From contig CM037471.1 of NCBI GenBank assembly GCA_021014325.1, forward strand, positions 15,389,501 through 15,453,500: 64,000 bases of DNA. The letters run 5' to 3'. The position numbers and the translations under genes were made by a program. The notes beneath the pieces were generated by a model that saw nothing but the letters and a program-made list of their open reading frames with translations, did not search any database and was not told the DNA's origin. The number at the start of each line of letters is the position of its first letter. Positions within the stretch are counted from its first letter, which is position 1. This document shows, in pieces, positions 34,701 through 49,700 of the stretch. The stretch comes from Plazaster borealis. Lineage: Eukaryota > Echinodermata > Asteroidea > Forcipulatida > Labidiasteridae.

Positions 34701-37700
34701 AACAATGATTCAGTTGTGCCTTTATTACACTGGTGTATTTTAAGCACCAGTGTAATAAAGGCAAAACTGAGTACTCGGAAAACATCCCCACAGGTAAGCC
34801 TACTGCGGGTGAGCGTCGAACCCACAACCTTTTGCATTTTAGAGCAATGTCTTATCCACTAGACCACAGCGGTGGCTCTACGGGGGTCGGGGGAGATTCT
34901 CCAGTGTTACCCCCCCCCCCCATCCCCACCCGATTCCCACCTCATGTTTCCCCCGATGACCGAATTTGAATTTAACCCCAAACCATAATATGCAACTCTT
35001 TTCGCATTGCACCAGCTCAAGAAAATTGTCCGTCATTGTGGTAAGTCAGTTAATTCAGAAGAACAAAAACACAGTAAAGATTAGTGTTTGCCCTCTTAAT
35101 TAAATTAAGGCTTGCCCCCCTAACACCCCCCCCGATTGACTGCTAGACCACCGAGCTCGCCTGACGACGAAGGCTAATTCGAAGCTTGAGCTCATCTATT
35201 AAAGTGCAAAAAAAATACCATGATCTTCATCACCGATACAATAATGGGTTGTATCGCGATTTTGTTTGAACTTACAACAATCATGTTCATCGGAACCATC
35301 GCTACAGTCGATAACAGCATCACATGTGTAGATTGCTGGGTAGCATTGCTTCTTATCGGCACATTTCACCTGTTCACTGCTCCTACATGGTTTCCTTGCT
35401 ACGATACATTACAATTATCATAAATACTTTTAGAAATACACTCTCATACCCGGTAATATAATTTGTTATATCAGTTGACAATAAAACAAGTCTGCTGAGG
35501 AGGGGCAACTTTAGCTTAATAGCATAACAATGTTGCTGGCCGTAACAGCACAGATTCATAACAAAACTGGGCCTGTGTTATGTTCAGTGACTTTGAACAG
35601 CTTACCCCGGGCTCCATGCAATATTAACCCGTTCTGTAGAGTAGGGCCTACAGTAATAAACAAACACACTGTACTGAGCAATGATCATTTTGAAACTGTT
35701 AAAAAAAAACTGCTTAGACTCAAACTAATCTATCTCTCATGTAGCGAAATGTTGTGAAACGTATTTCTTGTTTTTATGTATCACATTTACAATTCAGAAT
35801 GACAGTCAAAGAAAGCCAAACCTATCAATTAAAAATTAAAAATTTAAGACTAAAACATCTGCCATACATAATTATGCAGAATTTGTGAGAAATCCATGGG
35901 TTGTTTTTACATTATAAGTAATTGTTGTCCACGTAAAACGTCCTTTTGTCAGTATTCAGCATGTGATTCTTCGTCTTTATTTTAGAACAAATTGAAAAAT
36001 AAAAAAATAAAAACACTTTTAAGTGTACCACAGTCACAGATAACTTATTTTACTAAACCATTTGTTATTTAGCTCATGTTCCATACATAAACACTCAACA
36101 ATTAAAAATGACTATTGTATAGACCATTCTCCCCGTAGATTAACCAACTCTGATCCCAAGAACTCGAAAATTTGCATTCGAAACCCTCCATGTCATAATA
36201 TGATGGAAGATGGTGAGAAATTCAATGCAAAATTCAGCCTGTTTGTACTCTATGTTAATTTCATAATAAATAATTAATTTGTGTTTCCGAAATGACATAG
36301 GCCTATCAGAAAAAGGAAAGTAACTGGTAAATATTTATGATTATTAAATTTAAATGGTCTGATATAAATTGATTGTTTATACCACAGTTCCTCTCATCCG
36401 ATCCATCATTGCAGTCCACTTGACCGTCACACGTACGAATTGCATCGAAACATTGCCACTGGTTGTCGCATTTTATGTATCCTTCTGCTGGACACGGAAG
36501 TACGGCTATGTAGAAGAGGAAACAATCCATTGGTGAGATTCAAACACACATTGAATTTCGAGGTTTATGTTTTAGTGGCAGTGGAATGTACCATTGAGTT
36601 GTTTTAAAGGCACTGAACACGTTTGGAAATTGTCAAAGACCAGTATTCTCACTTGGTGTATCCCAACATTATGCACAAAATAACAAGCCTGTGAAAATTT
36701 GGACTCAATTGGTCATCGAAGTTGCAAGAAAATGATGAAAGAAAAAACACCCTCGTTGTACAAATTTGTGTGCTTTCAGATAGGAATAAAAACTTCTTGC
36801 TAGAAGTTTTTATTATTTTACTGAGAAATTACCTCTTTCTCAAAAACTACGATACTTCAGAGGGAGTCGTTTCCTACAATGTTTTATACTATCAACAGCT
36901 CTCCGTTGCTTGTTATACCAAGTAATTTTTTATGCTAATATTTGTTTTGAGTCATTACCAAACGTGTACGATACCTTTAAGCCATGTATAACAGGAAGAC
37001 GCAAACACGACAGTGTCGCGTTCTAAACTATGATTATAATTGGTAATGCTGCCACTTTTTAATTAGAAAATGTGTACTCAGAAATCACTGCGTATGATTA
37101 AACGGCATTTTCTATTTATAGGCCTAGTCAGTGTAGGCGAAATCTAGAGTGAATGCGGGCGGGGATCCACAACCACAAAGAGGAGGCCATGGAGAGGTAT
37201 ATTTGTAGTATACCCTTTGAAAAAAGGAGACAAGTTAATAAACCACAAGGGAAACTGACTGGGTAAATTGTAACAATTTTGTGTTGAACAATAGACAAAT
37301 TGACCAAGATGGGATTTGAACCAACAACCTCCGGATTAACTGAGCTATAGCCCTATGGGCCATACAACCCTTGGCTGCCTTGTAGCCAGGGATCACACAG
37401 AGGTTTACGATACAACCTGGGAAGCGGCAGCCAGGTGATCACCTTAAGGGAATGCGACCTGTCGTTCGTTCAAATCCCTCTCTAGTCATTGCAACCCCAA
37501 ACAATTTTAATATAGCCTAGTCGAACGAAAAAAGCAATTAAAGACGAGTTAAAGTACGCACTATGTGTAATATTTATATGCAAAGCTTCGAAAAGTTTTT
37601 CTTGTAAAAAGTTTGCGACTGAATTGCAGTAGGCCTGACTCTTCATTTGACAAGATTCTGGGAAACTTTGAGAACTTTGAAAACAACAACCCAGGGGCAA

Positions 37701-40700
37701 ACTATTTGGGGCGCACTGATCTTCATTGAACGGTTATCCCAATGTGGTAAGTTTGTTGTCTTATAAGTTCGAATCGAGATACTTTATTTGGGATTTTAAG
37801 GAGATTTGCTTCTGTTAAAAGCTTAATCTCTTTTTGACGGTAACTTTATACTAACCACAGTCGGCTTCATCGGAACCATCCAAACAGTCTATGTAGCCGT
37901 CACAGGCGTAACGTTCATCGTAACACTGGCGCTGGAGGGCGCACTTCATGTAACCTACTGGACAGTTATAGCTTCGAGTGAATGGGCCTGCAATACGTAA
38001 GCCGTTAATCAGCTTGTGAAGGCATTCTTCATTCGTCCTGTCGTGCTGGCGGTTGCCTACATCGGAACCAAGGGTCGAGTCATGCTTCGGGGGTACTTCG
38101 ATTCCCCCGGGAAATTCTAATTTGGGGGGGGGGGGGAGGAAAATGAAAGGAGCAGGGAGGGGGAACACACCATGCTTTAGTTGTATTAATACATGCAACA
38201 TGGAGAACGAAGTGACAACTCTGGGAAGAAGTCGTAATCCATCTGAGCTATAAATTCGCTCGTTACAAAAGGTTGTGTGGTCGAGGGAAATCATCTTCAA
38301 GTTGAGTCGAAATTAAAAGTGGAGTTAGTTAACTCGTGCAATGCTAACTGGTGCAAGTGTTGTTAGTTTCAGTGCACGGGTACATTCATGATTGGCCTCC
38401 CCCGTAGATGATGATATCGTGCGAAACCGTGCCCAAAGAGACCTCTTCCCCATGGTTACTGTGTTGTCAGCAGGAACTCTTTTATGTGACGTTCTTATCG
38501 AACTTATTTAGATTGTGGCAATCGAAATAAGCAACTGTGATTTGAGGGCATTCAAATGCCATTTATTTTATTTCAGCAGCATTTCAGACAGATGTGAAGA
38601 ACCGTTGTATCAGTGAGAATTCCAAATTAAAATGAATCCATTTTTTCCCCTGCACTTTGTGTTGAATTTAAAGTTTGATTGAGTACTGACGAGTCATATT
38701 TGTATTTTTTTTCCATTGGCAACTTCCTTGGAACCATTTTTTATTGTTTTCAATCTTCACACTTTGAAGCTTATCAAAACAAAAACCATCGGATTACATT
38801 GAGTTATTGTAAACAATTTGTGGAAAGTTGACTTTTTAAATTATCTCGCTTTGTCGAAGTTACAGTACGTCTCGCGGAAAAGTGAAAAGCAAGACCATTC
38901 TTTTTTCTCTTATTGTTGTCAAAAATATTTATTTCTGAAAGATGTATATTTAAAAGTGATAATGCTTGGCAAAAACATTTTTAGAGAAAACGAAAACGCG
39001 GGCTACAACTTATACTCTAAACCTTGCGGGTCATAATTGACCGGGATTCGGGTCCGTGGGGCCTGACCCATTTCTGGGTCAGTATAACCCGGAATCTGTG
39101 TCAAAATTATCCAGAAATGGGTCAAACTGACGCAGAATCTGAGTTGAAATCCTTTTTTAAAAACCAGTTTCCGGGTCATCTTGACCCAGAAATGGGTCAA
39201 GCCCCCTTGGACCAGAAACCCAGGAGTGTTTAGAGTGTGTACCGGTACTTCATTTGTTTGACAGGAAAACATTGGTCCTTTGGTTGGGCAAAACAAACGA
39301 CCATAGCATAATAGCATGGAATTTGATTAAGGTAATTATTTCGATATCAGTATATGTTATACATTATTAATACAAACTTCACAAACATAAAACACACAAC
39401 CTGGCTCCAATTTTGAGCGGAACACAATAATTATTTATTAGTAAATTGATTAGAGCATGCGTTCAAGATACCAGCATGCCCATTGATGACAGTTGCTTAT
39501 TTTATACGGAGTTCAACCTAACTAAGTTTTATATGAAATAACAGATAAAAACTGTTTGCTGAACGTATTAAAACACAATCATTTGGGCGCCATAATGCCG
39601 AAGATTTCCTGTTTTGTGAAGTTAATGGTAAAAATATACTTGTTTTCAATGTATGAAACCAAATTCTATAAATAATAGCTTGCCATTACTGGAGTAAAGC
39701 TGAAGGGATAAATGCTAAAACCTTTAGTAGAGAATGTAAGCCTCAATTCCTCAATAGTTAAACTGACAGGTCTAAGCCTGAGTTGTCTTTCGCAATCCAA
39801 ACCGCCTTACGGAAAGTCGTTTACTTGACAGGTATCTCTTAGAGCCATGTGCCATTAGCAAGAGATCGAAAGATCCTTCGCCGATGCAGCGCTTACTGAC
39901 GGCCAATGACTATGACGTAGACATTTAAGTTTAAAGGCATATTAACTGCCCCAATAAATAAGGGATTTTCTCAAACTTGATATTTCAAGAAGGCCATTGA
40001 TAACTAACACCAGATAATTTTAAAACCAGTAGAATATGCTGCTTGAGAGAGTCACAGATTCCAATGTTTTTTGCGTTAAAACTTTGACTTCTTAAGACCA
40101 GTCCTTTTTTTCCTTCCCAAGCTTCAGATTCTTTAGGCGACCTTTGCATCCATACGAAATTGAGATCCTCACTTCCTGCGACCAACTATTTAGATAAGTA
40201 AAATAAAGGCACATCTAAGTTTTTCAAAGGGTAAGTTTTACTCTCATTTTATGGGATGTAAGTCATAACTTTGTAGAGTTGCCCTTAAATCTGTCAGGTT
40301 AATTTTCAGGACATGCAATTCGCTGTGACTTTACACTCGGTTTTTACTCACTGCATACAAGTTCGTCAGAGCCGAGTTGACAATCTTGCTGTCCATCACA
40401 CACCAACGCATTGTGAATGCAACTGCCGTCTTCACATCGAAACTCGTCTGTCTGGCACTCAGCACTGCGCTTGGTTGTGCTTGAACGACCCTTTCCTACA
40501 ATGGAAAACAAAATTACCATCAAAGGAAAAATTAAGGGATGTAATACGAGTGACAAAAATCCCCGCTTATTTTACAAATGAATATTGATGATAATTTTAC
40601 TCGTCAAAAACGTGTTTGAACGATGGTTCCCTAACCGTTCGCGACCCTCTCTTTCAACGTACAACACAATTTAAAAGTTGATGAAATCCTATTACATTCT

Positions 40701-43700
40701 TTAACGTTTTGGCATTGCATTGCTTATTTAAACAGAGTTGTAGCTAAAGGCGGGATCATACAGATATTGTGTCATTTATTTTTCAAAGCCTACTTGTTAT
40801 AGAGATCGTAATTGGCAAATTATTTTATCTAAAGTGCCCCCTGCCCATTAGAAATCAATTAAAGCATGTCGAAAAATTGGAATCGCCAACAAGCGACTTT
40901 AGAAATTTCTATGGTGTCCGTTTGAATGCTGCCCTGTATACGGCCTTTATACGGTCATCTCGCTAAACGTTCACCTCAACTGGAACTTTCTCAGGTGACT
41001 TTTATCGTATCTTTCTTGATAATATTGTGCTTCTAAATCAGCATTACGTTGACAAAAACCAAACGATGACCCTATACGTTTAAGTGAACATCTTCATAAG
41101 TGCTTATGCTCGAGGATGAATGCAAAATAGAATTGTGTATATTACAACTCTGTTTTATACTATTGGTCAAAATGTCGAATTATGTCATACTGCAAGAATA
41201 TCAAAATGGTTACGACATAAGTCTAAGAAAAAAATTATTACATGGGCTGTTTTCCGTAAGATTATGGGTGGCCTAAAAGCATTGGTGTTTATGAAAAACT
41301 CAAGTACATAATCAAATTCTCAGAACAGGAGTGTGGAGAATCTAAAAGAAAATTAAATGATGTAAATCTACTGATGTCTGAAATAAATATATAAAAATCA
41401 ATGATAAAGTTCAAGTAAAAGGTCTCAAAACACAGTAGATGTAAAACGCTGATAGTACAACTGTGTCTATAAAGGATGACTGTATCTGTAGATCTCTAAG
41501 ATCCAAATATCTCGGTTTGCTCCTATTCAAATACATAGAACCGAAATCAAGGTTGGGGATAAAATAGTTTCAATGAAAGAAGTAGACTCGCCATTGCTGT
41601 TGTAACAGAGGACAGAAAATTATGGAATCAGCATCATGACAACATGTTTGTTGAAATGGGAACATGGGAAAAAACCATCCAAATGCATTTCATGAGAAAG
41701 ATCGGAAATTTGTCCGTATATAAAGGGCGATTAAACTCATGGCGATTTAGGCTACACACTTAATGCATTTTCAACTCAGTTCAAGACAACATTTATTTCA
41801 TATAACTCTTCTCGAAATAAAACATATATACACATTATAAGCGCATAAGATGGAGGCGAAAGAGTTATTAGTCGACCAACAAATAAAAGAGAGTATGAGG
41901 CTGTCAGATTAAGCCGAAGCTTGTGGATAGAAGACAGCCTAGACAGACAAACTATACGTGGAGACAAGACAAACAGGTAACGCAAAACAAAACAAAACAC
42001 AAACTGTGGACGCAATGAGAGAAATATGTCTAAACTAGCAGGGATATTAAGTAAATGGCCGATAAATGACATTTTGAAGCTTTATCTTTTGTTTTCAGTA
42101 ATAATCGATGATAAACTGTATCTTTAAATTTAGACACAAGAACACAGGAAGTCAACGTAGCTAAAATTGAAATGTTTGTAAGCAAGTTTCCACGAACAAC
42201 CCATCAGCAAGGGTAAACAAAGAAAAAAGGCTCTGAAAGGCATTTTGAAAAATACAATGGAAGCATTTGACCACGGGCCGGATTTAAACCTCCAAAAGAA
42301 TAGGTGTTTACCTTCATGAAACACACACTCTCTATACTTATTGAGATTTGAAGCTATAGCGCAGAATGGACACAGTTTAAATGCAGAAAAAATATATTCA
42401 TTGCATGCTTTTCGAAACATAAGCACTTTCAATTTTTGTTTACAGGTTTAGTCCATATTACTGACCACCATGTTGGCACTGATGGTAGGATCAATCTTCA
42501 CTTGTATTATTACAGGAAAGCTTGCTTGTGAAAATTAACACAGGGAGTGCATTTGTTATCATGGGTATCTTTCCTCATAATTCTACAATTCCATATTAGG
42601 GCCTATACAAAAACGCCATGTTATACGTTTTCCTGTTTTCTTAGAATAAAAAGCTACACTTTGGTTTGAATTAAGTTAGTTAAACTTCAGGAATTCACGA
42701 ATCCTTTTTTGTTGTATATAGTAAATCTTCTTCAAGCTTTACCACACAAACTCGTTTGATAAATTCACATATGAAATTTATTGAGCATTTCCATCTTTTC
42801 CATTGCCTTATAATATGGAGTCATTTCACAGTTATGCCACTACCTATGCCACTAGGTGTTTTTTAATCCATTTTGTAAGATTGAATTGCACCTATTGTAG
42901 TTATCTACTTTCTAGGTGAAACATTTCATTAGCTTAATCCCGTCATGGTAAACCTCATCTGCTCCAAACAATCAGAATACGCAGGTATATTTTGAATGAT
43001 AACATTTCACTGAGGCTTGTGGAGTTATCTCACGGAAATTTTAACACTTGAGAAAGTTCAATGTTAAAGAGTACAGTAAGATAATTTCTTTTACAAGAAT
43101 AGCAAGTAATTTTTGGAAGATTAAAGAACCACAAAGCCATTTATCTAGAAACTTAGGCCCATATCTCGTTTACTTTTATAGTTTGTTGTTGTAATTTGAA
43201 CTGGGAAGTGCCAGGTAAAAATTGTGAATTCTCAAACTTTGGGTTTCTGTTTGCGATTGTGTACTCTTAAAAATTCCCCTCTACATTTTACAAAATGTTC
43301 AAATGCCAACGAACTAGCCCCAGCATTTCTTCTTCTTCTTCTTCTTTTATTTGGATTTGGGGGTTTAAAATAAAAGCCATTCTATAAGAGGAGAGATTTT
43401 AGTATATACTTTGAAGCCCACGAACGAAGGTGTTTTGCGGTATGAAAATGTACAAAGCTTCTCTGCTTACATGAATCTTTACTTCTTAATCGTCACCTTT
43501 GGTTAAAAAAAAGAAAACGCCAAATTGCCTCGTTTGGCTTTACACAAAGTTCTAACAGTCCCAAGTGGCCCAAATTTAATTTGATACTTTTGCCCGGAGC
43601 TCAGATCACACCATTAAGCTCGTCAGCCTCTTGACGATGAATTTTTGTTTCCTAAGCTGCCTCGGGTTGGCGTGTTTTCTTGTATCAGCGTAGGTTTGAA

Positions 43701-46700
43701 TAATGTTAGGAATAAAGAAACTTCAACTCGGGGGAAATCGAGCCGAGAAGAAACCAGTGACGAGGTAATCAAGGTGATCAGTAAAGTCATTCCCCGGGCT
43801 TACAATTTGTCGCGCTTTGTAACAAGAACCTGTAAGAGGAGGACAAAATACAAATCAAAACTCCATCCTCTGTCAGCATTGGGCTTCCCAAGGCAGAAAT
43901 GATAAACAAGTGCTGGATAAATCGCTTAAAGAGGTATTGGGGACAATTTCCTTCTTCATGAATAATCGCTTAAAAAGGTGAAAGAGCTTAAACGGGTATA
44001 TTGAGACTTCGAGCCAGCTATGCAAAAGCTTTACATACACAATGGTTTGTACATGGTAATTTGTCATTAATTATAGACTGCAGTTGTTTGCCAGGCCTAG
44101 CAATAATTATAATATAATTGTTACTATAGGCCGGTTGAAGCCTGGCAAACAACATGTTTGAAAAACGGTATTCATTTACCGGTAGCTGTATTCGCAATAG
44201 TTTAACAAAAAGTTTAACAAAATAGGCCTAAGCAAAATCCCAATACGGCAAAGTTGTTAACCATTACACTCTAAAATAAAGCCCCCTGGGTCAGAATTGA
44301 CTCGGTCCGGGTCCACGCTGACCCATTTCTGGTCAGGCTGACCTGGAAATTGGTAAACAATTTTGGAGGAAATGTATCACTCGGATTCTGCGTCAATTTG
44401 ACACAAATTCGGTCAGTTTGACACAGATTCCTGGTCATACTGACCCAGAAATGATTCAGGTCACAAGGGACCCGGAGTCCGGATCAATTCTGACCCGGGG
44501 GTCTTGAGGATGAAAGTTGTTTATTCGTAACTTGTGAACGTGTGATTCGATTTCTATCATGGACAGTTAATCATTCGATAACAAACTGGATGTGACGTAT
44601 TGGCCTAGATTCATGGTTATTAACAATATCGGAAAGTTTGACTCACTTTATATTTTGAAGTCATCATTTACAATCGGATTTCAAATAAATAGAGCTAATA
44701 ATTGTTACTAAAAGTGAAATATGTATCAGTTTAAATAATGTTGTGGTAATGTTGTTTTCTGCTATAGTTTTTTCAGTCATTGTACTTTGTTGTATTTTGT
44801 ATGCTACTGCGTAAGTAGCCTACACGTCAATTTGTGCCATGGTCTGTTGAGACAGGTCCGGCCGGCAGCACATTTCCCTGGGGCCGAAGGTAGACGGAAA
44901 TGATTTGTGGTGCTCGCCTTTTTGAAATGTAAACATATTGTGACACGGTCCACATTGTGATATTGAAGAGTATCTTACAAATGATGTTGGATATAGTGTT
45001 TCCTATACCAACATTTTATGTGCGGTTTGGTTTTTTTGTCTGAAGTTGATAAAATTGCACATTGAAATGGCGCCAATTGGAAATTCCCACATAAAGCACA
45101 GAGAAGTTTGCCATTAAATTCCCTGACACTGTGAAAAGTATGATTATTAAAGGGATCGTTTACGTTTAGTAATTTGAACCCACTGTTTGTTTCAATCCTA
45201 TATAGTTCTAGATATATACCATAAAACTAACCTGTGAAAATTTCATTTCAAAAGGTGGTAGCGTTTTTGAGATATTTCCAAAAATCTGCAGCGGTTATGT
45301 CCATGCAGGAAGAATAATATGCAATTGGAATACACTATCTGGGAAACGTTACTGCAGTAACGCTTCTCATAATCAAATTTGTGGAGATAAAAAGTGATAT
45401 ATTTTTCCATAACCGCAGTACTTCGAAGTGAAAAGTTTCTCAAAATGCATTATACTATCCAAAGCTGCTGTACTTCTTACCTAGTGAGTTTGTATTGCCA
45501 TTAATTTTCAGAGTCATTCCCAAGCGTATATTATACAGACCCGTAACTTTAGCGGCCTGCAAACAACACAAGGTCGACCGAGGTGTTGACATTGTCAATG
45601 CAGCGTTGATAATTGTGCAAACTTTCCGTTCATTATTATCTTGAATTATTTATAAGACGACTGAAGAATTGTGTGTATATATATATATAGGCCTATATAG
45701 TGGTGTAAATAAAATATGTGACTGTGTGCATGGGATGGTTCCGCTACTTGTTTCCTACATTATTGATGTTGATGAGGGTCTGTTTGCCTTTTTGAGAGTG
45801 CGTTATCAACCATTATTCTGATAGATTATGAGTACAGAAAAGTTACCCTGAACATGGAGCGACATTGTCTAAGTTTAATGGATTTTGGTGGAGAATCTGT
45901 TTATGCGTCTGTGTGTAAATTTAAACACCTTTGTAAAATTAACTATGGATCAGCATTAACAATGCGGCATTATAACTTCAGAGGTTTTAAATTGGAAATC
46001 CAAATGTGTATAGTACTACCTCCTGTTTCCCTATATAGCTGTGATGAGTACTGTAATATGCGGGCACCTCAGGTGAGATTAGAACCCCGGAACCACAGGT
46101 TAGCAAGTACTTGCGATTATAAACAAGACAGTACACTTGTGTTTCTGATACTCCAGTCTTCAAAGGTATCGTACACGTTTGGTAATGGCTCAAAACAAAT
46201 GTTAGCATAAAAACTTACTTGTTAACAAGTAGAGCTGTTGATAGTATAAAACATTGTAGGAAACGACTCCCTCTGAAAACGTAGTTTTTGAGAAAGAGGT
46301 AATTTCTCACTAAAATAATAAAAACTTCTTGCAAGAAGTTTTTATTCCTATCTGAAAGCACACAAATTTGTACAACAAGGGTGTTTTTTCTTTCATCATT
46401 TTCTTGCAACTTCGATGACCAATTGAGCCCAGATTTTGACAAGCTTGTTATTTTATCCATATGTTGGGATACACCAAGTGAGAACACTGGTCTTTGACAA
46501 TTTCCAAACGTGTTCAGTGCCTTTAAGAAAACAGTATCTGCTATAGTAACATTATTGTTGCATATATTATTGTACACAACACAAAATCGATGATCGCGAT
46601 TCAACTTCGTGCTGCAAGAAAGCGAATTACTGCAAAGCGTTGGCAATAAAGGGTACGTTTTACAAAAATGTTTGAATGTCAACCAGAGTTAATTCATTTA

Positions 46701-49700
46701 CCAGATTGTTTTCGTGTTGGCTTCATTTGCTTATTATCTTTTTTTCAATAAATTAAATCTTTAAAAACATTCAGAAAACCATATTGGTTCGTTGTAATCA
46801 CTGTAGCGTTGTAACGTTTTTGAAATTGAACTTCCATGTTGCACCGTGTACACACTCTAAGGGGGCTTGACCCAGGAAAGTGGTAAAAGAAGTGCTTTTG
46901 ATCCGGTTTCTGCGTCAATTTGACGCAATTCTGGGTCAATTTGACACAGATTCCGGCTCATACTGACCCAGAAAGGCAGAAAAAGGGTCAGGCTCCATGG
47001 GACCCGGATCCGCGAAATTTTTAGATTCAGTTTTTAGAGTACAGGTAGAGGTTGGATGAATGTGAACAATCCTGAAAATGGCTTGCAAGTCTGGTTTCCC
47101 CCTTTAATTTAGACCCGGATGTTACAATTCAAGAAGTACACAGAATCGGTGCATCACCAGAAATACGAAGGTACAGGTTTGGAGGAAATGTGGACTATTT
47201 CTCTCTCCATTTGGTGATAGCTTTACATCTTTCAAGAAAATTTAAAGGCTCAAGGAGATTGTGAAAAAAAAATCCTGAGAATTAATTCACACGACTGTGT
47301 TTTGATGAAATTTTTCACAGATGTGCTTTCATGCCATGATATTTTATTTACACGACTGGGTTGGGACAGTCTTCCATCAACCAACGATGTGTAACACCTT
47401 TTAGGACCTATACCTCAACATCGGTTTCGCTTGTTGGAACCAAAGGGGTTTGAGGTTGGAAACCTTTGGTTGTGTCGTATACTGTCTTGATACATTTTGA
47501 AACGCCTTGAACATAATAATCTTCCTGATTTTCATCACTTAACTTGATTTCAATGAGTAAGATAAATGTTCGTTTCTTTTATGTTTTTTTGTTTTAATGT
47601 GATGTTTAAAGGTATCGTACACGTTTGGTAATGACTCAAAACAAATATTAGCATAACAACTTACTTGGTAACAAGCAACGGAGAGCTGTTGATAGTATAA
47701 AACATTGTAGGAAACGACTCCCTCTGAAGTAACGTAGTTTTTGAGAAAGAGGTAATTTCTCACTAAAATAATAAAAACTTCTTTTTATTCCTATCTGAAA
47801 GCACACAAATTTGTACAACAAGGGTGTTTTTTATTTCATCATTTTCTTACAACTTCGATGACCAATTGAGCCCAAATTTTCACAGGCTTGTTATTTTATG
47901 CATATGTTGAGATACACCAAGTGAGAACACTGGTCTTTGACATCTTCCAAATGTGTTCAGTGCCTTTAAGAACAATTTTCTGAATTGGATGTTTCATTGC
48001 TAAGATTGGGTTAGGGATTGATGTACGGAACTGGTTCGCTGAGGGAAAGACTTGGATAACTGTGGGTTGACGGAATTGAACTAGCTCTGTACACGATGAC
48101 CTGACCCAATTCACAACAAAAATAAAAATAAACATAATAATAATAGACACTGAGATACACCTCACAGACGATTTCCTTTCTTTTTATGCAACCGATAATG
48201 GTGATGATCTTCTAAGACTCCGGTAAATCTATTCAAATTGACTACGGTGACTACTCACAATATGTTAGCCGCCCCCACCCCGATGCTCTTCACATTGTTT
48301 TGCTAAAAATAGTTTATACAACTGCATGGACAAAAATAATAAATTGTACAACTCAATTTTGCTTTACAGTCTTAGGCAGTGATGAGAAAAATCAATGTTT
48401 ATATTTCAACAAATACTGAAGGTTTATTCCTGTTTCGACAGACGCCGTAAAACCTTCATCGATGATTTTGAGTCTCAAAGGTATTTAAATAAAACGGTGC
48501 TGATTTTAAAACCGTATCTTGAAAAAGCAATCTGATGTAATTCCGCTGTACAAATATTTTTTTCTCAATTATAAACGCGGGGATTTTGATTAAAAACTGC
48601 TAATGGCTTCAACGTTAAACTGAACACGAAATGTGTTTTTTCCAATCACACTTTTGTAATTATTTTTAGGGGTTTTTCTTGCATAACAATAACGATACGT
48701 ATCCGACAGAAGGGTAAAATCTAGATCAAACAGGCAACTTTTTATTTATTATACGTGTAAATACAGTCGTTATTTCCTCGAGGGAGAACCATTTCTCGAG
48801 ATGATTGCAACAATAATTGTACGGAGCCACCATCCTCTAACTTTCCAATACTTATTTGATCATTCTGAAATAAAGTTTGTTTGCATTTAATTCCGACCAG
48901 CTTTCGGCACAACAAATTGGGTTTGGAATAAACTGATGGGCGTTCCGTACATAGTCACACGTTGAAACGACGTCCAGATAAAGACGTTTTACAGCGCCAA
49001 AGGGACTTTACCGAGCGTGTGCTTTGTCGACAAGCAATTACACATCAACTGAGATAATTGAAATATAATTTGCTCTGACAAGAAAACACTTTAGTTTGTT
49101 ACATAATGACTCATACGTCAGTATACATTTTAATTGATCACAAATGATAATTGTGAATAGGAATGAGCACGATGTGGCATACGTCATACGTAGCATAGAG
49201 TCGGGTAGAGGAAGGTCAAAATGTCATAAACAGTGCACTGAACAAACAAACAAACAAACAAACAAACACCCCCACAAACAAAACCAGCACACCAACACCC
49301 AAACAAACATCCTCACCCTTACAGGTTGTTTACGACTTGTGTCGCTTCTTGTTTCACGATAATAAAATATTAAACGACCGGGTGCCATTTGGCTGCAGGC
49401 TACTCTCCGAAGGAATTCTATTTGAGTTTTAATTGAAGGCGTTATGGTGAAAAGTTTTTCTTCGGTTGTTGTTGTTATCGTCGTTTTCTTTTCAAACAAA
49501 TCAAAAACGTAACTAAAACAAGGTAATAGTGAAACATTGTCCTTTTCTGTAATGCAATAAATATTTAATTATTATCATTGCCTTCAGGAACTGTGATGGA
49601 CATTGCTGCTTCATGCATTATTCATATCCTAAAGGTGTTGGAAATAAAGGGAAAAGTTGTTATTCAATGTAATTGGAAAAATAAGGCCTGCGCTAAACGT

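Noticed and set aside
39003..39317. Overlapping open frames of 69 and 104 residues on opposite strands
   Set aside because: Produced by the regular blocks of the GACCCGG palindromic repeat.
46215..46682. Repeated frames beginning MQENDERK or ending [15 protein letters not shown] across the window
   Set aside because: All lie in copies of the TTAA palindromic MITE. They appear on either strand because the element is symmetric.
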